64,000 bases of DNA from an uncultured Muribaculaceae bacterium. GTDB lineage: Bacteria; Bacteroidota; Bacteroidia; Bacteroidales; Muribaculaceae. Within the stretch, counting starts at the first letter, position 1. Each line of letters starts with the position of its first letter. Shown here one piece after another: positions 1 through 8,127 of this stretch. The DNA lies in contig CAJOFM010000002.1 of NCBI GenBank assembly GCA_905233915.1, positions 62,001-126,000 of the forward strand, in the 5' to 3' direction. A model generated the notes under the pieces. That model saw only the letters and a program-made list of their open reading frames with translations, ran no database searches and had not been told where the DNA came from. Made by a program: the position numbers and the translations under genes.

Positions 1-1
1 G

Positions 2-1474
2 CGCGAGAAGCTGGGAGTGTGGTTCAACCACAACAGCACCTGGAATGGCAAGAACTCCAGCAAAATCGTCACGCTTGACGAGAACCGCACCAAGCAGAAG
101 TTCAACGACAACGCCCTTGCCGTTGACTATAGCCGCATCACCGACCAGGGTACGCTCACCTTGGGAGCCAAGGCTCATATCGACAACTACAATTTCTATG
201 GCGGTTGGAAGACCAGCACCCATACATCCAAACCAGACTACTACGATTACTATGTCATCAACCACCCCGATTGGGACAAAGAGAAACAGACTTTCTTTGA
301 TTTCAACGTGAATGCAGGCTGGTCAAGCAAGTTCATGTTGCGCGACAACCCGTTGAAGTACAACATCGGGTTGCAGTATGGTCACGCTGCCTATGACAAG
401 TCATTCAACAACCTGTACAATCACGGCGCTCACGACAATTGGGGTATCCTGACCCTGGGCGGCTCCTATGACGTCACCGAGTTGACGACTGCCGCCTTGA
501 ACATCAAGGGAGAATACCTGCGCCGTGGCACCAAGGCCAAGTCGGGCAGCGACTATGACCTGTTTGACGAGGTGGGCATGATTACCCTGTCGCCCACCTA
601 TACCATCCGTGGTGACATGTACAAGCTGCAGCTGGGTGTGAACGCACACATCAGCTTCAGTGACGGAGCTGTCTTGCGTCTCTCGCCCAACGTGCGTTTC
701 AACCTAGCACTGGTTGACGGCTTCACGCTGTTCGCCAACGCACTGGGCGGTAAGGCACTGGGATACCGTGTACCCACTCATTATTATAACCACCGCTATG
801 ACATGCCGCTGCTGATGTACGGCAGCATCTTCACCCCGATTGATGCTGAACTCGGTTTCAAGGTGGGTCCCTTCCAGGGCTTCAGCGGTAAGGCTTCTAT
901 CGGCTACGCCATTGTTAAAAAACAGCCCGGCATCTGCTATCGTGCCGAACCCGAAGTACTGGCATTGCAAACGGGCTTCATGTCCACCTACATGGTCATG
1001 GACAGCCGTGGTTATTACCTCAGTGCCGAGCTCAACTACAAGTACCGCTCGCTCATCGAGGCATCAGCCGGCTTCAAGTACGCGCCCCACGACGATCAGT
1101 TGTTTGAGACCGACAAGCACTATAACAACTACAAGTTGGGTGTGGACCGCGCCTCCAGCGTTGCCAACATCGACCTCAAGGTCACCCCTTGGCGTCCGCT
1201 GACGTTCAACGTTGGTCTTGAATACCGTGGTGGCCGCATGGCGTTGTTCCATACTATCAATCTGTTTGATGACGCATATCCTGCTGAGCCCAAATACAAC
1301 TTTGTCAAGATGGACAACGTCATCAACCTGCATGCCGGCGCCAACTATCGCCTGAACAGCAACGTCAGCCTGTGGCTGCAGGCACACAACCTGTTGAACC
1401 GCCGCTACGACATCCTTTACGGCATGGGTGCCCAGCGCATCGGCTGCATGGCTGGCGCAAGCTTCACATTCTGA
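2..1474 (+). CDS. TonB-dependent receptor, C-terminal part (5' end outside window)
   Basis: The reading frame is open from the first complete codon, so the gene begins before the window. The visible 490 residues have the alternating-strand, aromatic-rich pattern of an outer-membrane beta-barrel, with long tyrosine- and histidine-rich extracellular loops, and end in the sequence GASFTF, the terminal-phenylalanine signature used for outer-membrane insertion. A late segment reading SLWLQAHNLLNRRYDILYG matches the conserved penultimate region of TonB-dependent receptors. The plug domain and TonB box are not in view, so the ligand cannot be inferred. It does not resemble the SusC protein encoded further along, so a cofactor or metal receptor is as possible as a glycan receptor. 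Outer membrane location is expected. Confidence 0.8.
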   Translation, partial: REKLGVWFNHNSTWNGKNSSKIVTLDENRTKQKFNDNALAVDYSRITDQGTLTLGAKAHIDNYNFYGGWKTSTHTSKPDYYDYYVINHPDWDKEKQTFFDFNVNAGWSSKFMLRDNPLKYNIGLQYGHAAYDKSFNNLYNHGAHDNWGILTLGGSYDVTELTTAALNIKGEYLRRGTKAKSGSDYDLFDEVGMITLSPTYTIRGDMYKLQLGVNAHISFSDGAVLRLSPNVRFNLALVDGFTLFANALGGKALGYRVPTHYYNHRYDMPLLMYGSIFTPIDAELGFKVGPFQGFSGKASIGYAIVKKQPGICYRAEPEVLALQTGFMSTYMVMDSRGYYLSAELNYKYRSLIEASAGFKYAPHDDQLFETDKHYNNYKLGVDRASSVANIDLKVTPWRPLTFNVGLEYRGGRMALFHTINLFDDAYPAEPKYNFVKMDNVINLHAGANYRLNSNVSLWLQAHNLLNRRYDILYGMGAQRIGCMAGASFTF

Positions 1475-1499
1475 TTTACACTTTAATTCAAAGTCGATC

Positions 1500-1679
1500 A
1501 TGGACATGCCTAAGGACCCTTACATGAAATCACAGTATGTGAACATGATGCTCAAGGCCAACAATATGGACCTTAACTCTTATTGCATAGCAACGGGGAC
1601 CGACCCCATCGCACTGCAGGCCGAATTGGGATGTTCAGGCATCAAGTATGACCCTGTCGAAAGAAAATTCAAAACTTAA
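1500..1679 (+). CDS. DUF4250 domain-containing small protein
   Basis: A 59-residue protein starting MDMPKDPYMKSQYVNMML and ending GIKYDPVERKFKT. The start PKDPYMLxSxVNMxLR-like motif and the closing YDxxxxxF segment are those of the DUF4250 family, whose members are about 55-65 residues long and of unknown function. The frame stays open upstream into the preceding receptor gene, but family length supports ATG 1500 (or ATG 1506) as the start. It lies 25 bp after the receptor and 12 bp before the exonuclease III gene and may be cotranscribed with the latter. It has no signal peptide and should be cytoplasmic. Confidence 0.75.
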   Translation: MDMPKDPYMKSQYVNMMLKANNMDLNSYCIATGTDPIALQAELGCSGIKYDPVERKFKT

Positions 1680-1691
1680 ACCGCAATCATA

Positions 1692-2444
1692 ATGAAATTC
1701 ATCTCGTGGAACGTGAACGGCCTTAGGGCCGTGGTTGGCAAGGGATTTGGCGACATCTTCAAGGAGCTGGACGCTGACTTCTTCTGCCTGCAGGAGACCA
1801 AGATGCAGGCAGGGCAGCTGGACCTGGAATTTGAGGGCTACCGCTCCTATTGGAACTATGCCGAAAAGAAAGGTTACTCCGGAACGGCCATCTACAGCCG
1901 CCATGAGCCACTGAACGTGACGTATGGCATCGGCATTGCCGAACACGACAACGAGGGGCGTGTCATCACCCTTGAGATGCCTGATTTCTACCTGGTCACC
2001 TGCTACACGCCCAACAGTCAGGACGGCCTGCGCCGTCTGGACTACCGCATGACCTGGGAGGACGCTTTCCGCGCCTACCTGCTTGAGCTGGACAAGAAGA
2101 AACCCGTCATCGTGTGCGGTGACCTCAACGTGGCGCATCAGGAAATTGACCTGAAGAACCCCAAGAGCAACCGCAAGAACGCAGGTTTCACCGATGAGGA
2201 GCGTGAAAAGATGACTGTGCTGCTCGATTCGGGTTTCACCGACACATGGCGCTTTTTCAACCCCGATGTGACCGATGTCTATTCATGGTGGAGCTACCGC
2301 TTCAAGGCACGTGAGAAGAACGCGGGCTGGCGCATCGACTACTTCCTGGTGAGCAACCGCTTGCGACCGCAACTCACCGATGCCAAAATCCATACCGAAA
2401 TCTACGGCAGCGACCATTGCCCCGTGGAATTGATTCTTAGTTAG
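1692..2444 (+). CDS. xth: Exodeoxyribonuclease III (AP endonuclease)
   Basis: A 250-residue member of the exonuclease-endonuclease-phosphatase fold, the usual length for bacterial ExoIII/ExoA. The expected catalytic motifs occur in order: WNVNGLRA near the N-terminus, LQETK (metal-binding Glu) near residue 35, [12 protein letters not shown] near residue 145 (catalytic Asp and Asn), and SDHCPV at the C-terminus (catalytic Asp-His). The enzyme cuts DNA 5' of abasic sites and removes 3' blocking groups in base excision repair. ATG 1692 puts the first beta-strand [10 protein letters not shown] at the N-terminus, as in the family. The gene is followed at once by a 9-bp-period repeat array. Confidence 0.95.
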   Translation: MKFISWNVNGLRAVVGKGFGDIFKELDADFFCLQETKMQAGQLDLEFEGYRSYWNYAEKKGYSGTAIYSRHEPLNVTYGIGIAEHDNEGRVITLEMPDFYLVTCYTPNSQDGLRRLDYRMTWEDAFRAYLLELDKKKPVIVCGDLNVAHQEIDLKNPKSNRKNAGFTDEEREKMTVLLDSGFTDTWRFFNPDVTDVYSWWSYRFKAREKNAGWRIDYFLVSNRLRPQLTDAKIHTEIYGSDHCPVELILS

Positions 2445-2445
2445 A

Positions 2446-2488
2446 ACTAGACAATCTAGAATATCTAGATCATCTAGACACTCTAGAA
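2446..2488. repeat. Five-copy 9-bp array with TCTAGA core
   Basis: CTAG occurs at 2447, 2456, 2465, 2474 and 2483, exactly every 9 bp. Each unit is the palindromic hexamer TCTAGA (first copy ACTAGA) followed by three variable bases. The array fills the gap between the exonuclease III stop and the next start codon, ending 11 bp before ATG 2500. Seen directly; function unknown. Confidence 0.9.
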
Positions 2489-2499
2489 AAATATAAAAG

Positions 2500-3687
2500 A
2501 TGGCAGAACAGAAGAAATATGACTTTGACCGCGTGGTGAGGATGGTATTGACCCTCATCAGCGTGGCTGTGGGTGTCTGGCTTGTCAACTACCTAAGCCC
2601 CGTGTTGATACCATTTGTTGTGGGTTTTATCCTGGCCTACATCATCGAGCCGCTGGTGGAGTGGTTGCAACGCAAGATACGCATCAAGTCGCGTGGGGTC
2701 GCTGTAGTACTCGCCCTATTCATCGTCATTGCCCTCATTGTAGGCTTGTGCTGGCTCATTATTCCCTACTTGATTGATGAGTTCGGCGCCATGTCCAAGC
2801 AGCTGGCAGCCTATGCCAAGTCATCGTTGAAGATACCTTATGTCCCTGCCGAAATCAACGAGTTCATCCAGCGCTACATCGATTTGGAAAAAATCAATGA
2901 GATGTTCAGCAAGCAGCAGTGGATGGACATTGTCAACAAGGCGGCATCAGGCGCCTGGTCGGTTGTCGGTGGCACGATGAGTGTGATCTTCAGCATCTTG
3001 TCGTGGTTCATCGTGCTGTTGTACATGTTCTTCATCCTGCTCGACTTCAATAAGCTCTCACACGGTTTCAAGGCAGCCATCCCCGCCAAGTACCGCCGCA
3101 TAGCACTACGCATCTTCGGCGACGTTGCCGACACTATGAGCCGTTACTTCCGCGGTCAGGCCGCTGTGTCGTTCTTTGTGGGTGTGATTTTCGCCATCGA
3201 GTTCTACATCATAGGGCTGCCTATGGCGATTGCCTTCGGTATGTTTGTAGGCTTGCTCAACATGGTGCCCTACCTGCAGCTCATTTCCATCCCCATCGCC
3301 GCCTTCTTGTGCCTCGTGGCCACCGCAGCGACCGGAGCGAGCTTCTGGGTGATGTTCGCATGGGTCATCGCAGCCTATATCATCTGCCAGATTATCCAGG
3401 ACATGGTGCTCATCCCCACCATCATGAAGAATCAGATGGGCCTTAATCCCGCCATCATCTTCCTCTCGTTGTCGTTGTGGGTCTATGTGCTCGGCTTTAT
3501 CGGACTGATTATCGGCCTGCCGCTAACCACGCTTATCATTTCCTATTACTGCGAGTTTGTCCTGCACCAGCCCAATCCGCTGCACAAGACCAAGAAAAAG
3601 GAAACATCGAGCAAGAAGGAACCTCTCGCGCTCACCTCGTCGTTCATCAGTCAGTACCGCAACGAGGAAAAGAAAGAAAACTCCTGA
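2500..3687 (+). CDS. AI-2E family transporter (PerM/YdiK-like permease)
   Basis: A 395-residue polytopic inner-membrane protein. A pair of N-terminal transmembrane helices (residues ~20-75) is followed by a soluble helical segment (~95-150) and then a cluster of hydrophobic helices, as in the AI-2E transporter family (formerly UPF0118). Family features visible are the PFVVGFILAYIIEP segment near the N-terminus and the conserved GLPLTTLIISYY end of the last helix. Family members have been tied to autoinducer-2 export or ion exchange, but substrates are mostly unproven. A Lys/Glu-rich cytoplasmic tail of about 40 residues follows. A 9-bp-period array precedes the start and another follows the gene. 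Confidence 0.88.
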   Translation: MAEQKKYDFDRVVRMVLTLISVAVGVWLVNYLSPVLIPFVVGFILAYIIEPLVEWLQRKIRIKSRGVAVVLALFIVIALIVGLCWLIIPYLIDEFGAMSKQLAAYAKSSLKIPYVPAEINEFIQRYIDLEKINEMFSKQQWMDIVNKAASGAWSVVGGTMSVIFSILSWFIVLLYMFFILLDFNKLSHGFKAAIPAKYRRIALRIFGDVADTMSRYFRGQAAVSFFVGVIFAIEFYIIGLPMAIAFGMFVGLLNMVPYLQLISIPIAAFLCLVATAATGASFWVMFAWVIAAYIICQIIQDMVLIPTIMKNQMGLNPAIIFLSLSLWVYVLGFIGLIIGLPLTTLIISYYCEFVLHQPNPLHKTKKKETSSKKEPLALTSSFISQYRNEEKKENS

Positions 3688-3705
3688 TCACGCTATCAGC
3701 CTTTC

Positions 3706-3748
3706 CCTATAGCAGCTATAGAATCTATAGCTTCTATAACATCTATCA
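3706..3748. repeat. Five-copy 9-bp array with CTATAG core
   Basis: CTAT occurs at 3707, 3716, 3725, 3734 and 3743, exactly every 9 bp. The first three units carry the palindrome CTATAG followed by three variable bases; the last two are degenerate (CTATAA, CTATCA). The array sits immediately upstream of the miaA start codon. Its layout matches that of the TCTAGA array at 2446 but with a different hexamer. Confidence 0.9.
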
Positions 3749-3759
3749 TAAAATAAACA

Positions 3760-4650
3760 ATGAACAAGACGTTGATTGTCATCACAGGGCCCACGGGAGT
3801 GGGTAAGACGGCCGCAGCCATTGAACTGGCACAGCGGCTTAAATGTGACATCATCAACGCCGATTCCCGCCAGATTTACCGTGGCATCCCCATCTGCACC
3901 GCCGCTCCCACCCCCGAGGAACTAGCTGCGGCGCACCATCATTTTGTTGCCTTCAAAAACCTGGAAGAGAATTACAGTGCGGCACAGTTCGAGACCGACG
4001 TGCTGGCCTTATTGCCCTCGCTGTGGCAACAGGGTGATTATGCCATCATGTGCGGAGGCTCGATGCTTTATGTTGACGCCGTGTGCCGCGGCATCGACCA
4101 GCTGCCCGACATCTCGCCCGAGGTGCGGGCTGCCGTCAAGGAAAAGCTACACCGCGAGGGGCTTGAAAGCCTTGTCGAGGAGTTGGAGCGGCTCGACCCG
4201 CAATATGCCGCGACCATCGACCGCAAGAATACCAGCCGCGTGTGCCACGGCGTGGAAATATGCCGCCAGTCGGGTGTGCCCTACTCCACCCTGCGCACCG
4301 GCATGGCCAAGCAGCGGGATTTCCGCATCGTGAAACTCGCCCTGAATATTGAGCGAGAAAAACTGTTTGCCCGCATCAACCAGCGTGTGGACCGCATGAT
4401 AGAGGCTGGGCTGGAACAGGAGGCGCGCAGCGTCTATCACCTGCGCCACCTGAACTCACTCAACACCGTTGGCATGAAAGAGATGTTCGCCATCTTTGAC
4501 GGCACCATGGACCGCCACACCGCCATCGAGCGGATGAAGAAAAACACCCGCGTCTATGCCAAGAAACAACTCACCTGGTACCGCCGCGACCCGGATATCA
4601 TCTGGACCACACCCGACGAGGCCGTTGCCACCGCCCTACAAAACATTTGA
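3760..4650 (+). CDS. miaA: tRNA dimethylallyltransferase
   Basis: A 296-residue protein that transfers a dimethylallyl group to N6 of adenosine-37 in tRNAs reading UNN codons. The P-loop GPTGVGKT lies at residues 9-16, followed by NADSRQIYRGI (substrate-tRNA contact region), CGGSMLYVDAVCRGI and the C-terminal NTVGMKEM and ARKQLTW-like (here AKKQLTWYRRD) motifs. Length fits the family (about 300 residues). It is the last plus-strand gene before a convergent minus-strand protease, and is separated from the upstream permease by a 9-bp-period array. Confidence 0.95.
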   Translation: MNKTLIVITGPTGVGKTAAAIELAQRLKCDIINADSRQIYRGIPICTAAPTPEELAAAHHHFVAFKNLEENYSAAQFETDVLALLPSLWQQGDYAIMCGGSMLYVDAVCRGIDQLPDISPEVRAAVKEKLHREGLESLVEELERLDPQYAATIDRKNTSRVCHGVEICRQSGVPYSTLRTGMAKQRDFRIVKLALNIEREKLFARINQRVDRMIEAGLEQEARSVYHLRHLNSLNTVGMKEMFAIFDGTMDRHTAIERMKKNTRVYAKKQLTWYRRDPDIIWTTPDEAVATALQNI

Positions 4651-4704
4651 CCCGGAAGGACCATGTCCCCCGGGCCAAACAAATGCATTCATTCAGCAAG
4701 TGAT

Positions 4705-7257
4705 TTACTGCGCCAGCATCATGTCGATGATGATGTTGATATCACCGACGTTGATTTCGCCGTCCTGATTCACATCGGCCGTCAGCATGTCGGGATTGGA
4801 AAGGATAGCGTCAATCACCGCATTGATATCGGCAATATTGACCTCACCGTCACCATTGACATCACACATGGGATCAATGTAGTAGAAGCTGATGTCATCG
4901 ACGTAGTTTGCCGCCGATCCGCCACCAATCATGGCAATGCGGAAGGTGGCAGGCTTGCCCGCAGTCAAATTGAGCATCCACGTGACAAGGGTTTTGCTGT
5001 TGCCTTGAACCTCGGCCACGTCAAGGCCATCGATGGTACTAGCCTTCTGCCATGTGGCAGCGCCATCAACAGAGTACTCCAGTGTAAACTTTGACGTTGA
5101 AGAAACGGGGTTAAAGAACGTAGCCTGAGCCATGAAGAAGTTGTGGCCAACAGGCTCGGTGCTATAGACATAGCTCGGCTTCTTCATCAACACAGAATTG
5201 GTGCCATTACACAGGCCCTCACCCGGTGAGCGCACACCACTCTTGTAGAAACTCCAAGTGGTGAACTGTCCCTGCACGTTCTTCTCGGTTGTGCTGCTGT
5301 TGGCCCTCATCGTCTCAAAGTCCTCGACAAGCGCCTGGCAGACGGGTAACACAAAGACTGGCGTCATGACATCATCGACAGCGCCATACCAGCCGTCCAT
5401 CTTCATCAGACGGTTACCGCTTTCATCCTTCAAAACCAGGTCATAAAGACCCCACTCCGAGGGCGCCGTGAGCTGCATCTGATAGGACTTCTCGGTGTTA
5501 GGTGACAGCGACACTTCACACATTTCGCTGGTAGCCACCTCGTTGCCATCCTTCAGCATAGACACATACACATTACCTAATGGCCCATTCTGACTACCCC
5601 AAACCTCATAGGACAATTTCGCGTCCACAGTAAAGGGCTCGTTCACAGTGACACCACTTGAAACGGTAATCGACTCCAAGCCGTAAGAGTTAGACAGGAA
5701 GCAATCTCTCAAATAGGCGATACCATCACGCACCTGCATCTTGACGTAAAGTTCCTGACCGCTGAAGTCCATCACCTGATGGTTATAATTTTGTCCATCG
5801 TCAAGCGAGTAGGACAATTTAATCTTATAGTCACCATCCTGGAGCTGCGGTAAGTTCATATAAAGATTTTGCCTTGATACGTACCAATACTGGTCCAAGG
5901 AGATCTGATAATTGAACTTTTCGGTTTTATACTTCACGCCATCATTGTCAGTTATGTCCATCGACATCGGAAGCATGGCATAGTATAATTTACGGCCATA
6001 ACGCTCTTCATAACCAGCAGTATCCAGTCTGTTGCCTTCGGACATAAAATTGTCCATCGCCAAAGTTATTCTAGCACCGATTTGAGCCGAGGTAGTAACA
6101 GGCATCAGCTGGCTGCGCACATACAAGACATCATCGACAATATCATTTTGTGTCTCGGGCACCAAGCCGAAGAGGCCGTCTTGCCTGTACTTGAAATTGG
6201 TGGTTGAGCCCGGTGCAAGGTACGAAACCATGAAATAGCCGTCAAAGGAGCCCCCCCAACCCCAATTAACATGGAAATAGCCATCGGTATTGAAGCCATC
6301 GAGCACAAAGGCATGACCACCCTCGTTGTCAAATCCACAATACATAACAGGACGCCTCACGGTCAGCTCATCATACAGGAACTGGTCCCATTCCTCGGCA
6401 TTATAGGCGTCACGGGTGAGCCAATAATATTTGTCACCATAGCCAAAATAAGTTTTCAATGCACGGGATGCCACAGTTTCCTGAGCACCACTGCTACTGC
6501 CGTAACCCATATCCATCGAGATACCCACATCGGACATCAATTTGGCAACTGCGTCACAGGACTCGGGGCTACTGTTGGAATTATATTCATCGAGCATCAA
6601 GTCCCACCGATAAACCGACTGGCTATAGTCAGCAGAGAGAACGGTTTGGGTCACATCATTCACATTACAGGTATAGGAATGGCTACCCCGACCAACTGCC
6701 GGCCACTTGTAATAGTTCATAATCTGGGCCGTGGCGGTGGCCACACATCCCGTCACCGCACGGCTGGTGCCGCCGTTGGGGGTGTCAAAAGTGGGACAGT
6801 AGTTATTATAGGGCTCGCCTTGATCCCATCGGGTGGTCAAGAGCGGGGCAACGGCATTGGCTTGCGGAGCAGGCCTGTGGGCAACAGCATTGCCATTGGA
6901 CTGCAAGAACGCAATCTGCCGGTTCATCTCGCCGAGCCAGTACTGCACGGGCTCGGGCAAGACTGCAGCCGAGAAATCACCCTTATCACCATAGCCCAGC
7001 ACCTGCGGCAAACGGTCATCACCGGCCACTACCACAAAACCGCCATGGCTACCGCGGTCAAAAACAAAAAACCGACCGCCCTCGGCTGTATAAGCAAGAC
7101 GCATCGCGGTCTGGCCAGCCTGAGCCGCTAAACGGGTTGATCTGGCTGAGAAAAACTGTTGGGCCACTTGACGGGCATCAGCCTCATTGACTTGAGCAGC
7201 CTGCAGACTGCAAACCGCTGCCATCGAGATGGCCAAAATAAAAAGTATTCGCTTCAT
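4705..7257 (-). CDS. Secreted C10 family cysteine protease (streptopain-like) with C-terminal dockerin repeats
   Basis: An 850-residue exported protein. It has a type I signal peptide (residues 1-21), a propeptide of the streptopain inhibitor type (~22-135), and a C10 papain-fold catalytic domain. The nucleophile is Cys171 in TGCVATATAQIMNYY; the catalytic His315 lies in GGHAFVLDG, followed by HVNWGWGGSFDGYF, all typical of streptopain/interpain. About 400 residues of beta-rich, Ig-like and jelly-roll-like sequence follow. The C-terminal ~50 residues form two dockerin-type motifs (CDVNGDGEVNIADINAV and ADVNQDGEINVGDINII). Homologues degrade host or dietary proteins after self-processing. It is convergent with miaA and has its own predicted promoter at 7285-7316. 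Confidence 0.9.
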   Translation of the reverse strand: MKRILFILAISMAAVCSLQAAQVNEADARQVAQQFFSARSTRLAAQAGQTAMRLAYTAEGGRFFVFDRGSHGGFVVVAGDDRLPQVLGYGDKGDFSAAVLPEPVQYWLGEMNRQIAFLQSNGNAVAHRPAPQANAVAPLLTTRWDQGEPYNNYCPTFDTPNGGTSRAVTGCVATATAQIMNYYKWPAVGRGSHSYTCNVNDVTQTVLSADYSQSVYRWDLMLDEYNSNSSPESCDAVAKLMSDVGISMDMGYGSSSGAQETVASRALKTYFGYGDKYYWLTRDAYNAEEWDQFLYDELTVRRPVMYCGFDNEGGHAFVLDGFNTDGYFHVNWGWGGSFDGYFMVSYLAPGSTTNFKYRQDGLFGLVPETQNDIVDDVLYVRSQLMPVTTSAQIGARITLAMDNFMSEGNRLDTAGYEERYGRKLYYAMLPMSMDITDNDGVKYKTEKFNYQISLDQYWYVSRQNLYMNLPQLQDGDYKIKLSYSLDDGQNYNHQVMDFSGQELYVKMQVRDGIAYLRDCFLSNSYGLESITVSSGVTVNEPFTVDAKLSYEVWGSQNGPLGNVYVSMLKDGNEVATSEMCEVSLSPNTEKSYQMQLTAPSEWGLYDLVLKDESGNRLMKMDGWYGAVDDVMTPVFVLPVCQALVEDFETMRANSSTTEKNVQGQFTTWSFYKSGVRSPGEGLCNGTNSVLMKKPSYVYSTEPVGHNFFMAQATFFNPVSSTSKFTLEYSVDGAATWQKASTIDGLDVAEVQGNSKTLVTWMLNLTAGKPATFRIAMIGGGSAANYVDDISFYYIDPMCDVNGDGEVNIADINAVIDAILSNPDMLTADVNQDGEINVGDINIIIDMMLAQ

Positions 7258-7284
7258 TTATATTCTATTAATTCAAAATTTTTG

Positions 7285-7316
7285 CAAAAGTAGTGCATCT
7301 TACTGCAAGTAGCAAA
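7285..7316 (-). promoter_or_regulatory. Predicted Bacteroidota promoter for the C10 protease
   Basis: On the minus strand, TTTG (7316-7313), a 20-bp spacer and TACTTTTG (7292-7285) match the Bacteroidota sigma-ABfr consensus TTTG-N19..21-TAnnTTTG. The -7 box lies about 28 bp upstream of the start codon at 7257. Confidence 0.6.
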
Positions 7317-7340
7317 AAAAAGCGATTATTTCACATCAAT

Positions 7341-8096
7341 TCACATATCAAGCAGTTGGGATATTGTAGCGGTGACACGGCGGGAAGTGGTATAGTCAAG
7401 CGCGGCTTCATTGGCGCCTGGACGTCCCATGTAGAGGTTGGGGTTGACATATTGCATCGCGCTTGGGCGAGGTTCACGTCCCGAGAAATGGAATTCCCGC
7501 AAACCAGTTACCTCATGCAGCTCACGGATATTTTGCTCGGTCACGCCACTACCTGCCATGAGAATGATGCGCCCGTCAGCCTGACGGTTGAGTCGAGCCA
7601 GCAATTCAGCACCCTGAATGGCCTTGGGTTGCTGTCCCGAAGTCAAGATGCGGTCAAATCCCAGGTCAATGATATCCTCCAGGGCTTGCTCTGGGTTGAC
7701 AGCACGGTCAAAGGCACGATGACAGGTCGTGCTCATCCCCCGGCTGCAGTCCATCAGGTAACGGTTTTTCTCAACATCGATGGTGCCATCGGCCTTCAGA
7801 CAACCGAACACCACACCATCAACACCCAACTCACGGCAAACCGCAATGTCGGCCGCCATGCGCTCCACCTCCAAGTCGGAATATAAAAAATCACCGCCAC
7901 GAGGCCGAATGATCACATGCAGACGTGTCGTTGTCAACACGCGCCGGGCCACCATAATCTCGCCGTAACTGGGTGTGGTGCCACCCTCGGGGATGCCTGC
8001 ACACAATTCCACGCGGTCAGCGCCACCCTCTTGTGCCGCCAAACAGGACTCCACCCCATTGGCACACACCTCAACCATGAACTCCTCTCTCTTCAT
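7341..8096 (-). CDS. cutC: CutC family protein
   Basis: A 251-residue TIM-barrel protein of the CutC family. Visible family motifs are MVEVCANGVESCLAAQEGGA, ADRVELCAGIPEGGTTPS, HVIIRPRGGDFLYS, FGCLKADGTID, TCHRAFDR and LTSGQQPKA. The family is named for copper tolerance in E. coli, a role that later work has questioned; the enzymatic reaction is unknown. It is the last gene of a minus-strand run, 31 bp after a GntP permease and downstream of two secreted phosphodiester glycosidases. That context is more suggestive of carbohydrate metabolism than of metal handling (inference). Predicted to be cytoplasmic. Confidence 0.93.
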   Translation of the reverse strand: MKREEFMVEVCANGVESCLAAQEGGADRVELCAGIPEGGTTPSYGEIMVARRVLTTTRLHVIIRPRGGDFLYSDLEVERMAADIAVCRELGVDGVVFGCLKADGTIDVEKNRYLMDCSRGMSTTCHRAFDRAVNPEQALEDIIDLGFDRILTSGQQPKAIQGAELLARLNRQADGRIILMAGSGVTEQNIRELHEVTGLREFHFSGREPRPSAMQYVNPNLYMGRPGANEAALDYTTSRRVTATISQLLDM

Positions 8097-8127
8097 TTCT
8101 CAATCATTATAATCAATTACCACAAGT

